Positions 37,167-49,400 of a stretch of 64,000 bases of DNA are shown here, one piece after another. A program made the position numbers and the translations under genes. Within the stretch, counting starts at the first letter, position 1, and each line of letters opens with the position of its first letter. The DNA is from Euonymus europaeus. Its lineage: Eukaryota; Streptophyta; Magnoliopsida; Celastrales; Celastraceae. The notes beneath the pieces are model-generated. The model searched no databases and was not told the origin of the DNA. It saw only the letters and a program-made list of their open reading frames with translations. The stretch is taken from contig OY756958.1 in assembly GCA_963580455.1 (NCBI GenBank), forward strand, positions 260,501 to 324,500, in the 5' to 3' direction.

Positions 37167-40100
37167 CGAGCTCTACAATCCTGGTGTTTCGGATTTTGAT
37201 TTCAGAACTCGGGGCTAGTAGGTCTCGTTTCACCTAGTTAGCCACGAAATGTGGTTTCTTTACGTAAACGTTTTTATGAATATCCTTTGACTCCGAGTTC
37301 TGAATTCGTTGATTTTTAGCTTGATTTCACACTACTTTTCGAGCTCTACAATCCTGGCATTTCGGATTTTGATTTCAGAACTCGTGGCTAGTAGGTCTCG
37401 ATTCAGCTATTTAGCCGCGAAATGTGGTTTCTTTACGTAAACGGTTTTATGAATATCCGTTGCTCCGAGTTCTGAATTCGGTGATTTTTAGCTTGATTAC
37501 ACACTACTTTTCGAGCTCTACAATCCTATCGTTTCGGATTTTAATTTCAGAACTCGTGACTAGTAGGTCTCGTTTCACCTAGTTAGCCGCGAAATGTGGT
37601 TTCTTTACGTAAACGGTTTTATGAATATCCGTTGACTCCGAGTTCTGAATTCGGTGATTTTTAGCTTGATTTCACACTACTTTTCGAGCTCTACAATCCA
37701 GCGTTTTCGGATTTTGATTTCAGAACTCGTGGATAGTTGGTCTCGTTTCACCTAGTTAGCCGCGAAATGTGGTTTCTGTACGTAAACGGTTTTATGAATA
37801 TCCGTTGACTCCGAGTTCTGAATTCTGTGATTTTTAGCTTGATTTCACACTACTTTTCGAGCTCTACAATCCTGGTTTTCGGATTTCGATTTCAGAACTC
37901 ATGGCTAGCAGGTCTCGTTTCACCTAGTTAGCCACGAAATGTGGTTTCTTTACGTAAACGGTTTTATGAATATCCGTTGACTCCGAGTTCTGAATTCGGT
38001 GATTTTTAGCTTGATTTCACACTACTTTTCGAGCTCTACAATCCTGGGTTTTCGGATTTTGATTTCAGAACTCGTGGCTAGTAGGTCTCGATTCACCTAG
38101 TTAGCCGCGAAATGTGGTTTCTTTACGTAAACGGTTTTATGAATATCCGTTGACTCCGAGTTCTGAATTCGGTGATTTTTAGCTTGATTTCACACTACTT
38201 TTCGAGCTCTACAATCCAGCGTTTTCGGATTTTGATTTCAGAACTCATGGATAGTTGGTCTCGTTTCACCTAGTTAGCCGCGAAATGTGGTTTCTTTTCG
38301 TAAACGGTTTTATGAATATCCGTTGACTCCGAGTTCTGAATTCGGTGATTTTTAGCTTGATTTCACACTACTTTTCGAGCTCTACGATCCTGGGTTTTCG
38401 GATTTCGATTTCAGAACTCGTGGCTAGCAGGTCTCGATTCACATATTTAGCCGCGAAATGTGGTTTCTTTACGTAAACGGTTTTATGAATATCCGTTGAC
38501 TCCGAGTTCTGAATTCGGTGATTTTTAGCTTGATTTCACACTACTTTTCGAGCTCTACAATCCTAATGTTTTGGATTTTGATTTCAGAACGCGTGGCTTG
38601 TACGTCTCGTTTCACCTAGTTAGCCGCGAAATGTGGTTTCTTTACGTAAACGGTTTTATAAAAATCCGTTGACTCCGAATTTTGAATTCGGTGATTTTTA
38701 GCTTGATTTCACACTACTTTTCGAGCTCTACAATCCTGGGTTTTCGGATTTCGATTTCAGAACTCGTGGCTAGCAGGTCTCGTTTCACCAAGTTAGCCGC
38801 GAAATGTGGTTTCTTTACGTAAACGGTTTTATGAATATCCGTTGGCTCCGAGTTCTGAATTCGGTGATTTTTAGCTTGATTTCACACTACTTTTCGAGCT
38901 CTACAATCCTGGTGTTTCGGATTTTGATTTCAGAACTCGGGGCTAGTAGGTCTCGTTTCACCTAGTTAGCCACGAAATGTGGTTTCTTTACTTAAACGTT
39001 TTTATGAATATCCTTTGACTCCGAGTTCTGAATTCGGTGATTTTTAGCTTGATTTCACACTACTTTTCGAGCTCTACAATCCTGGTGTTTCGGATTTTGA
39101 TTTCAGAACTCGGGGCTAGTAGGTCTCGTTTCACCTAGTTAGCCACGAAATGTGGTTTCTTTACTTAAACGTTTTTATGAATATCCGTTGACTCCGAGTT
39201 CTGAATTCGGTGATTTTTAGCTTGATTACACACTACTTTTCGAGATCTACAATCCTAGCGTTTCGGATTTTGATTTCAGAACTCGTGACTAGTAGGTCTC
39301 GTTTCACCTAGTTAGCCGCGAAATGTGGTTTCTTTACGTAAACGGTTTTATGAGTATCCTTTGACTCCGAGTTCTGAATTCGGTGATTTTTAGCTTGATT
39401 TCACACTACTTTTCGAGCTCTACAATCCTGGGGTTTCGGATTTTGATTTCAGAACTCGTGGCTAGTAGGTCTCGATTCACCTATTTAGCCGCGAAATGTG
39501 GTTTCTTTACGTAAACGGTTTTCTGAATATCCGTTGACTCCGAGTTCTGAATTCGGTGATTTTTAGCTTGATTTCACACTACTTTTCGAGCTCTACAATC
39601 CTAACGTTTCGGATTTTGATTTCAGAACTCGTGGCTTGTAGGTCTCGTTTCACCTAGTTAGCCGCGAAATGTGGTTTCTTTACGTAAACGGTTTTATAAA
39701 AATCCGTTGACTCCGAGTTCTGTATTCGGTGATTTTTAGCTTGATTTCACACTACTTTTCGAGCTCTACAATCCTGGATTTTCGGATTTCGATTTCAGAA
39801 CTCGCGGCTAGTAGGTCTCGTTTCACCTAGTTAGCCGTGAAATGTGGTTTCTTTACGTAAACGGTTTTATGAATATCCGTTGACTCCGAGTTCTGAATTC
39901 AGTGATTTTTAGCTTGATTTCACACTACTTTTCGAGTTCTACAATCCTGGATTTTCGGATTTCGATTTCAGAACTCGTGGCTAGTAGGTCTCGTTTCACC
40001 TAGTTAGCCGCGAAATGTGGTTTCTTTACGTAAACGGTTTTATGAATATCCGTTGACTCCGAGTTCTGAATTCGGTGATTTTTAGCTTGATTTCACACTA

Positions 40101-42699
40101 CTTTTCGAGCTCTACAATCCTGGTGTTTCGGATTTTGATTTCAGAACTCGGGGCTAGTAGGTCTCGTTTCACCTAGTTAGCCACGAAATGTGGTTTCTTT
40201 ACGTAAACGTTTTTATGAATATCCTTTGACTCCGAGTTCTGAATTCGTTGATTTTTAGCTTGATTTCACACTACTTTTCGAGCTCTACAATCCTGGCATT
40301 TCGGATTTTGATTTCAGAACTCGCGGCTAGTAGGTCTCGATTCACCTATTTAGCCGCGAAATGTGGTTTCTTTACGTAAACGGTTTTATGAATATCCGTT
40401 GCTCCGAGTTCTGAATTCGGTGATTTTTAGCTTGATTACAAACTACTTTTCGAGCTCTACAATCCTAGCGTTTCGGATTTTAATTTCAAAACTCGTGACT
40501 AGTAGGTCTCGTTTCACCTAGTTAGCCGCGAAATGTGGTTTCTTTACGTAAACGGTTTTATAAATATCCGTTGACTCCGAGTTCTGAATTCGGTGATTTT
40601 TAGCTTGATTTCACACTAATTTTCGAGCTCTACAATCCAGCATTTTCGGATTTTGATTTCAGAACTCGTGGATAGTTGGTCTCGTTTCACCTAGTTAGCC
40701 GCGAAATGTGGTTTCTGTACGTAAACGGTTTTATGAATATCCGTTGACTCCGAGTTCTGAATTCGGTGATTTTTAGCTTGATTTCACACTACTTTTCGAG
40801 CTCTACAATCCTAACGTTTCGGATTTTGATTTCAGAACTCGTGGCTTGTAGGTCTTGTTTCACCTAGTTAGCCGTGAAATGTGGTTTCTTTACGTAAACG
40901 GTTTTATGAATATCCGTTGACTCCGAGTTCTGAATTCAGTGATTTTTAGCTTGATTTCACACTACTTTTTGAGTTCTACAATCCTGGATTTTCGGATTTT
41001 GATTTCAGAACTCGGGGCTAGTAGGTCTCGTTTCACCTAGTTAGCCCCGAAATGTGGTTTCTTTACGTAAACGTTTTTATGAATATCCTTTGACTCCGAG
41101 TTCTGAATTCGTTGATTTTTAGCTTGATTTCACACTACTTTTCGAGCTCTACAATCCTGGCATTTCGGATTTTGATTTCAGAACTCGTGGCTAGTAGGTC
41201 TCGATTCACCTATTTAGCCGCGAAATGTGGTTTCTTTACGTAAACGGTTTTATGAATATCCGTTGCTCCGAGTTCTGAATTCGGTGATTTTTAGCTTGAT
41301 TACACACTACTTTTCGAGCTCTACAATCCTAGCGTTTCGGATTTTAATTTCAGAACTCGTGACTTGTAGGTCTCGTTTCACCTAGTTAGCCGCGAAATGT
41401 GGTTTCTTTACGTAAACGGTTTTATAAATATCCGTTGACTCCGAGTTCTGAATTCGGTGATTTTTAGCTTGATTTCACACTACTTTTCGAGCTCTACAAT
41501 CCAGCGTTTTCGGATTTTGATTTCAGAACTCGTGGATAGTTGGTCTCGTTTCACCTAGTTAGCCGCGAAATGTGGTTTCTGTACGTAAACGGTTTTATGA
41601 ATATCCGTTGACTCCGAGTTCTGAATTCGGTGATTTTTAGCTTGATTTCACACTACTTTTCGAGCTCTACAATCCTGGTTTTCGGATTTTGATTTCAGAA
41701 CTCGTGGATAGTTGGTCTCGTTTTACCTAGTTAGCCGCGAAATGTGGTTTCTGTACGTAAACGGTTTTATGAATATCCGTTGACTCCGAGTTCTGAATTC
41801 GGTGATTTTTAGCTTGATTTCACACTACTTTTCGAGCTCTACAATCCTAACGTTTCGGATTTTGATTTAAGAACTCGTGGCTTGTAGGTCTCGTTTCACC
41901 TAGTTAGCCGCGAAATGTGGTTTCTTTGCGTAAACGGTTTTATAAAAATCCGTTGACTCCGAGTTCTGTATTCGGTGATTTTTAGCTTGATTTCACACTA
42001 CTTTTCGAGCTCTACAATCCAGCGTTTTCGGATTTTGATTTCAGAACTCGTGGATAGTTGGTCTCGTTTCACCTAGTTAGCCGCAAAATGTGGTTTCTGT
42101 ACGTAAACGGTTTTATGAATATCCGTTGACTCCGAGTTCTGAATTCGGTGATTTTTAGCTTGATTTCACACTACTTTTCGAGCTCTACAATCCTAACGTT
42201 TCGGATTTTGATTTCAGAACTCGTGGCTTGTAGGTCTCGTTTCACCTAGTTAGCCGTGAAATGTGGTTTCTTTACGTAAACGGTTTTATGAATATCCGTT
42301 GACTCCGAGTTCTGAATTCAGTGATTTTTAGCTTGATTTCACACTACTTTTCGAGTTCTACAATCCTGGATTTTCGGATTTCGATTTCAGAACTCGTGGC
42401 TAGTAGGTCTCGTTTCACCTAGTTAGCCGCGAAATGTGGTTTCTTTACGTAAACGGTTTTATGAATATCCGTTGACTCCGAGTTCTGAATTCGGTGATTT
42501 TTAGCTTGATTTCACACTACTTTTCGAGCTCTACAATCCTGGTGTTTCGGATTTTGATTTCAGAACTCGGGGCTAGTAGGTCTCGTTTCACCTAGTTCGC
42601 CCCGAAATGTGGTTTCTTTACGTAAACGTTTTTATGAATATCCTTTGACTCCGAGTTCTGAATTCGTTGATTTTTAGCTTGATTTCACACTACTTTTCG

Positions 42700-44230
42700 A
42701 GCTCTACAATCCTGGCATTTCGGATTTTGATTTCAGAACTCGTGGCTAGTAGGTCTCGATTCACCTATTTAGCCGCGAAATGTGGTTTCTTTACGTAAAC
42801 GGTTTTATGAATATCCGTTGCTCCGAGTTCTGAATTCGGTGATTTTTAGCTTGATTACACACTACTTTTCGAGCTCTACAATCCTAGCGTTTCGGATTTT
42901 AATTTCAGAACTCGTGACTAGTAGTTCTCGTTTCACCTAGTTAGCCGCGAAATGTGGTTTCTTTACGTAAACGTTTTTATGAATATCCTTTGACTCCGAG
43001 TTCTGAATTCGTTGATTTTTAGCTTGATTTCACACTACTTTTCGAGCTCTACAATCCTGGCATTTCGGATTTTGATTTCAGAACTCGTGGCTAGTAGGTC
43101 TCGATTCACCTATTTAGCCGCGAAATGTGGTTTCTTTACGTAAACGGTTTTATGAATATCCGTTGCTCCGAGTTCTGAATTCGGTGATTTTTAGCTTGAT
43201 TACACACTACTTTTCGAGCTCTACAATCCTAGCGTTTCGGATTTTAATTTCAGAACTCATGACTAGTAGTTCTCGTTTCACCTAGTTAGCCGCGAAATGT
43301 GGTTTCTTTACGTAAACGGTTTTATAAATATCCGTTGACTCCGAGTTCTGAATTCGGTGATTTTTAGCTTGATTTCACACTACTTTTCGAGCTCTACAAT
43401 CCTAGCGTTTCGGATTTTAATTTCAGAACTCGTGACTAGTAGTTCTCGTTTCACCTAGTTAGCCGCGAAATGTGGTTTCTTTACGTAAACGGTTTTATAA
43501 ATATCCGTTGACTCCGAGTTCTGAATTCGGTGATTTTTAGCTTGATTTCACACTACTTTTCGAGCTCTACAATCCTAGCGTTTCGGATTTTAATTTCAGA
43601 ACTCGTGACTAGTAGTTCTCGTTTCACCTAGTTAGCCGCGAAATGTGGTTTCTTTACGTAAACGTTTTTATGAATATCCTTTGACTCCGAGTTCTGAATT
43701 CGTTGATTTTTAGCTTGATTTCACACTACTTTTCGAGCTCTACAATCCTGGCATTTCGGATTTTGATTTCAGAACTCGTGGCTAGTAGGTCTCGATTCAC
43801 CTATTTAGCCGCGAAATGTGGTTTCTTTACGTAAACGGTTTTATGAATATCCGTTGCTCCGAGTTCTGAATTCGGTGATTTTTAGCTTGATTACACACTA
43901 CTTTTCGAGCTCTACAATCCTAGCGTTTCGGATTTTAATTTCAGAACTCGTGACTAGTAGTTCTCGTTTCACCTAGTTAGCCGCGAAATGTGGTTTCTTT
44001 ACGTAAACGGTTTTATAAATATCCGTTGACTCCGAGTTCTGAATTCGGTGATTTTTAGCTTGATTTCACACTACTTTTCGAGCTCTACAATCCAGCGTTT
44101 TCGGATTTTGATTTCAGAACTCGTGGATAGTTGGTCTCGTTTCACCTAGTTAGCCGCGAAATGTGGTTTCTGTACGTAAACGGTTTTATGAATATCCGTT
44201 GACTCCGAGTTCTGAATTCGGTGATTTTTA
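42700..44230 (+). repeat. Local expansion of 'tagcg' and 'ccgttgctccg' monomers
   Basis: A pair of unit types ('aatcctggcattt' with a 1-bp deletion giving 'ccgttgctccg', then 'aatcctagcg/ttttaatttc/gtgactagtagttc') is repeated and rearranged here. The deletion mark occurs at 42819, 43164 and 43855, spaced 345 and 691 bp, which are 2 and 4 units minus one base. Three 'tagcg' units stand directly in tandem between about 43216 and 43730. This is recent small-scale amplification, including single-unit duplication. Confidence 0.78.
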
Positions 44231-45458
44231 GCTTGATTTCACACTACTTTTCGAGTTCTACAATCCTGGATTTTCGGATTTCGATTTCAGAACTCGTGGC
44301 TAGTAGGTCTCGTTTCACCTAGTTAGCCGCGAAATGTGGTTTCTTTACGTAAACGGTTTTATGAATATCCGTTGACTCCGAGTTCTGAATTCGGTGATTT
44401 TTAGCTTGATTTCACACTACTTTTCGAGCTCTACAATCCTGGTATTTCGGATTTTGATTTCAGAACTCGGGGCTAGTAGGTCTCATTTCACCTAGTTAGC
44501 CACGAAATGTGGTTTCTTTACGTAAACGTTTTTATGAATATCCTTTGACTCCGAGTTCTGAATTCGTTGATTTTTAGCTTGATTTCACACTACTTTTCGA
44601 GCTCTACAATCCTGGCATTTCGGATTTTGATTTCAGAACTCGAGGCTAGTAGGTCTCGATTCACCTATTTAGCCGCGAAATGTGGTTTCTTTACGTAAAC
44701 GGTTTTATGAATATCCGTTGCTCCGAGTTCTGAATTCGGTGATTTTTAGCTTGATTACACACTAATTTTCGAGCTCTACAATCCTAGCGTTTCGGATTTT
44801 AATTTCAGAACTCGTGACTAGTAGGTCTCGTTTCACCTAGTTAGCCGCGAAATGTGGTTTCTTTACGTAAACGGTTTTATAAATATCCGTTGACTCCGAG
44901 TTCTGAATTCGGTGATTTTTAGCTTGATTTCACACTACTTTTCGAGCTCTACAATCCAGCGTTTTCGGATTTTGATTTCAGAACTCGTGGATAGTTGGTC
45001 TCGTTTCACCTAGTTAGCCGCGAAATGTGGTTTCTGTACGTATACGGTTTTATGAATATCCGTTGACTCCGAGTTCTGAATTCGGTGATTTTTAGCTTGA
45101 TTTCACACTACTTTTCGAGCTCTACAATCCTGGTTTTCGGATTTCGATTTCAGAACTCATGGCTAGCAGGTCTCGTTTCACCTAGTTAGCCGCGAAATGT
45201 GGTTTCTTTACGTAAACGGTTTTATGAATATCCGTTGACTCTGAGTTCTGAATTCGGTGATTTTTAGCTTGATTTCACACTAATTTTTGAGCTCTACAAT
45301 CCTGGCGTTTCGGATTTTGATTTCAGAACTCGTGGCTAGTAGGTCTCGATTCACCTATTTAGCCGCGAAATGTGGTTTCTTTACGTAAACGGTTTTATGA
45401 ATATCCGTTGACTCCGAGTTCTGAATTCAGTGATTTTTAGCTTGATTTCACACTACTT

Positions 45459-45804
45459 TTCGAGCTCTACAATCCTAATGTTTCGGATTTTGATTTCAGA
45501 ACTCGTAGCTTGTAGGTCTCGTTTCACCTAGTTAGCCGCGAAATGTGGTTTCTTTACGTAAACGGTTTTATGAATATCCGTTGACTCCGAGTTCTGAATT
45601 CAGTGATTTTTAGCTTGATTTCACACTACTTTTCGAGCTCTACAATCCTAATGTTTCGGATTTTGATTTCAGAACTCGTAGCTTGTAGGTCTCGTTTCAC
45701 CTAGTTAGCCGCGAAATGTGGTTTCTTTACGTAAACGGTTTTATGAAAATCCGTTGACTCCGAGTTCTGAATTCGGTGATTTTTAGCTTGATTTCACACT
45801 ACTT
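45459..45804 (+). repeat. Pair of near-identical 'aatcctaatg' monomers
   Basis: Two adjacent units share 'aatcctaatgtttcgg' and the private 'ctcgtagcttgtagg'. They differ mainly near the 3' end ('tgaatatccg' against 'tgaaaatccg' and 'attcagtg' against 'attcggtg'). Boundaries are approximate by a few bases. This looks like a recent single-unit duplication near the end of domain D. Confidence 0.65.
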
Positions 45805-46470
45805 TTCGAGCTCTACAATCCTGCGTTTTCGGATTTCGATTTCAGAACTCGCGGCTAGTATGTCTCGTTTCACCTAGTTAGCCGCGAAATGTGGTTTCTT
45901 TACGTAAACGGTTTTATAAAAATCCGTTGACTCCGAGTTTTGAATTCGGTGATTTTTAGCTTGATTTCACACTACTTTTCGAGCTCTACAATCCTGGGTT
46001 TTCGGATTTCGATTTCAGAACTCGTGGCTAGCAGGTCTCGTTTCACCTAGTTAGCCGCGAAATGTGATTTTTTTACGTAAACGGTTTTATGAATATCCGT
46101 TGACTCCGAGTTCTGAATTCGGTGATTTTTAGCTTGATTTCACACTACTTTTCGAGCTCTACAATCCTGGTGTTTCGGATTTTGATTTCAGAACTCGGGG
46201 CTAGTAGGTCTCGTTTCACCTAGTTAGCCACGAAATGTGGTTTCTTTACTTAAACGTTTTTATGAATATCCTTTGACTCCGAGTTCTGAATTCGTTAATT
46301 TTTAGCTTGATTTCACACTACTTTTCGAGCTCTACAATCCTGGAATTTCGGATTTTGATTTCAGAACTCGTGGCTAGTAGGTCTCGATTCACCTATTTAG
46401 CCGCGAAATGTGGTTTCTTTACGTAAACGGTTTTCTGAATATCCGTTGACTCCGAGTTCTGAATTCGGTG

Positions 46471-49400
46471 ATTCTTAGCTTGATTTCGCACTACTTTTCG
46501 AGCTCAACAATCCTGGCGTTTCGGATTTTGATTTCAGAACACGTGGCTAGTTGGTCTCGTTTCACCTATTTAGCCGCGAAAAGTGGTTTCTTTACGTAAA
46601 CGGTTTTATGAATATCCGTTGAATCCGAGTTCTGAATTCGGTGATTTTTAGCTTGATTTCACACTACTTTTCGAGCTCAACCATCCTAGAGTTTCGGATT
46701 TTGATTTCAGAACACGTGGCTAGTTGGTCTCGTTTCACCTATTTAGCCGCGAAAAGTGGTTTCTTTACGTAAACGGTTTTATGAATATCCGTTGACTCCG
46801 AGTTCTGAATTCGGTGATTTTTAGCTTGATTTCACACTACTTTTCGAGCTCAACAATCCTGGATTTCTGATTTTGATTTCAGAACTCGTGGCTAGTAGGT
46901 CTTGTTTCACCTAGTTAGCCGCGAAATGTGGTTTCTTTACGTAAACGGTTTTATGAATATCCATTGACTCCGAGTTCTGAATTCGGTGATTTTTAGCATT
47001 ATTTCACACTAATTTTCGAGCTCTACAATCCTGACGTTTTGTATTTTGATTTCGGAACTCGTGGCTAGTAGGTCTTGTTTCACCTAGTTAGCCGCGAAAT
47101 GTGGTTTCTTTACGTAAACGGTTTTATGAATATCCGTTGACTCCGAGTTTTGAATTCGGTGATTTTTAGCTTGATTTCACACTACTTTTCGAGCTCTACA
47201 ATCCTAATGTTTCGGATTTTGATTTCAGAACTCGTGGCTTGTAGGTCTCGTTTCACCTAGTTAGCCGCGAAATGTGGTTTCTTTACGTAAACGGTTTTAT
47301 GAATATCCGTTGACTCCGAGTTCTGAATTCGGTGATTTTTCGCTTGATTTCACACTACTTTTCGAGCTCTACAATCCTGGGTTTTCGGATTTTGATTTCA
47401 GAACTCGCGGCTAGTAGGTCTCGTTTCACCTAGTTAGCCGCGAAATGTGATTTCTTTACGTAAACGGTTTTATGAATATCCGTTGACTCCGAGTTCTGAA
47501 TTCGGTGATTTTTAGATTGATTTCACACTACTTTTCGAGCTCTACAATCCAGCGTTTTCGGATTTTGATTTCAGAACTTGTGGCTAGTAGGTCTCGATTC
47601 ACCTATTTAGCCGCGAAATGTGGTTTCTTTACGTAAACGGTTTTCTGAATATCCGTTGACTCCGAGTTTTGAATTCGGTGATTTTTAGCTTGATTTCACA
47701 CTACTTTCCGAGCTCTACAATACTGGAATTTCGGATTTTGATTTCAGAACTCGTGGCTAGTAGGTCTCGATTCACCTATTTAGCCGCGAAATGTGGTTTC
47801 TTTACGTAAACGGTTTTCTGAATATCCGTTGACTCCGAGTTCTGAATTCGGTGATTCTTAGCTTGATTTCGCACTACTTTTCGAGCTCAACAATCCTGGC
47901 ATTTCGGATTTTGATTTCAGAACTCGTGGCTAGTAGGTCTTGTTTCACCTAGTTAGCCGCGAAATGTAGTTTCTTTACGTAAACGATTTTATGAATATCC
48001 GTTGACTCCGAGTTCTGAATTCGGTGATTTTTAGCTTGATTTCACACTACTTTTCGAGCTCTACCATCGTAGCATTTCGGATTTTGATTTCAGAACTCGT
48101 AGCTAGTTGGTTTCGTTTCACCTATTTAGCCGCGAAAAGTGGTTTCTTTACGTAAACGGTTTTATGAATATCCGTTGACTCCGAGTTCTGAATTCGGTGA
48201 TTTTTAGCTTGATTTCACACTACTTTTCGAGCTCAACAATCCTGGCTTTTCTGATTTTGATTTCAGAACTCGTGGCTAGTAGGTCTTGTTTCACCTAGTT
48301 AGCCGCGAAATGTGGTTTCTTTACGTAAACGGTTTTATGAATATCCGTTGACTCCGAGTTCTGAATTCGGTGATTTTTAGCATTATTTCACACTAATTTT
48401 CGAGCTCTACAATCCTGGCGTTTTGTATTTTGATTTCAGAACTCGTGGCTAGTAGGTCTTGTTTCACCTAGTTAGCCGCGAAATGTGGTTTCTTTACGTA
48501 AACGGTTTTATGAATATCCGTCGACTCCGAGTTTTGAATTCGGTGATTTTTAGCTTGATTTCAAACTACTTTTCGAGCTCTACACTCCTAATGTTTCGGA
48601 TTTAGATTTCAGAACTCGTGGCTTGTAGGTCTCGTTTCACCTAGTTAGCCGCGAAATGTGGTTTCTTTACGTAAACGGTTTTATAAAAATCCGTTGACTC
48701 CGAATTCTGAATTCGGTGATTTTTCGCTTGATTTCACACTACTTTTCGAGCTCTACAATCCTGGGTTTTCGGATTTTGATTTCAGAACTCGCGGCTAGTA
48801 GGTCTCGTTTCACCTAGTTAGCCGCGAAATGTGGTTTCTTTACGTAAACGGTTTTATGAATATCCGTTGACTCCGAGTTCTGAATTCAGTTATTTTTAGC
48901 TTGATTTCACACTACTTTTCGAATTCTACAAACCTGGGTTTTCGGATTTCGATTTCAGAACTCGTGGCTAGTAGGTCTCGTTTTACCTAGTTAGCCGCGA
49001 AATGAGGTTTCTTTACGTAAACGGTTTTACGAATATCCGTTGACTCCGAGTTCTGAATTCGGTGATTTTTAGCTTGATTTCACACTACTTTTCGAGCTCT
49101 ACAATCCTGGTGTTTCGGATTTTGATTTCAGAACTCGTGGCTAGTAGGTCTCGATTCACCTATTTAGCCGCGAAATGTGGTTTCTTTACGTAAACGGTTT
49201 TATGAATATCCGTTGACTCCGAGTTCTGAATTTGGTGATTTTTAGCTTGATTACACCCTACTTTTCGAGCTGTACAATCCTAGCATTTCGGATTTTGATT
49301 TCAGAACTTGTGGCTAGTAGGTCTCGTTTCACCTAGTTAGCCGCGAAATGTGATTTCTTTACGTAAACGGTTTTATGAATATCCGTTGACTCCGAGTTCT

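Larger units (their letters stand above)
32496..46300 (+). repeat. Domain D satellite block
   Basis: About 80 units have these variant types: 'aatcctgggttttcggatttcg', 'aatcctaacgtttcgg' with 'gtggcttgtagg' and 'tataaaaatccg', 'aatccagcgttttcgg' with 'ggatagttgg', 'aatcctggtgtttcgg' with 'cggggctag', 'gccacgaaatg' and 'tcctttgac', 'aatcctagcg' with 'gtgactagtagg', and 'gagttctac' (GAGCTC lost). They occur in a recurring loose order, roughly taacg, gggtttt, gagttc, ggtgttt, ggcattt, tagcg, ccagcg. The right boundary is gradual. A fortuitous frame at 34457-34642 lies inside it. Confidence 0.82.
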
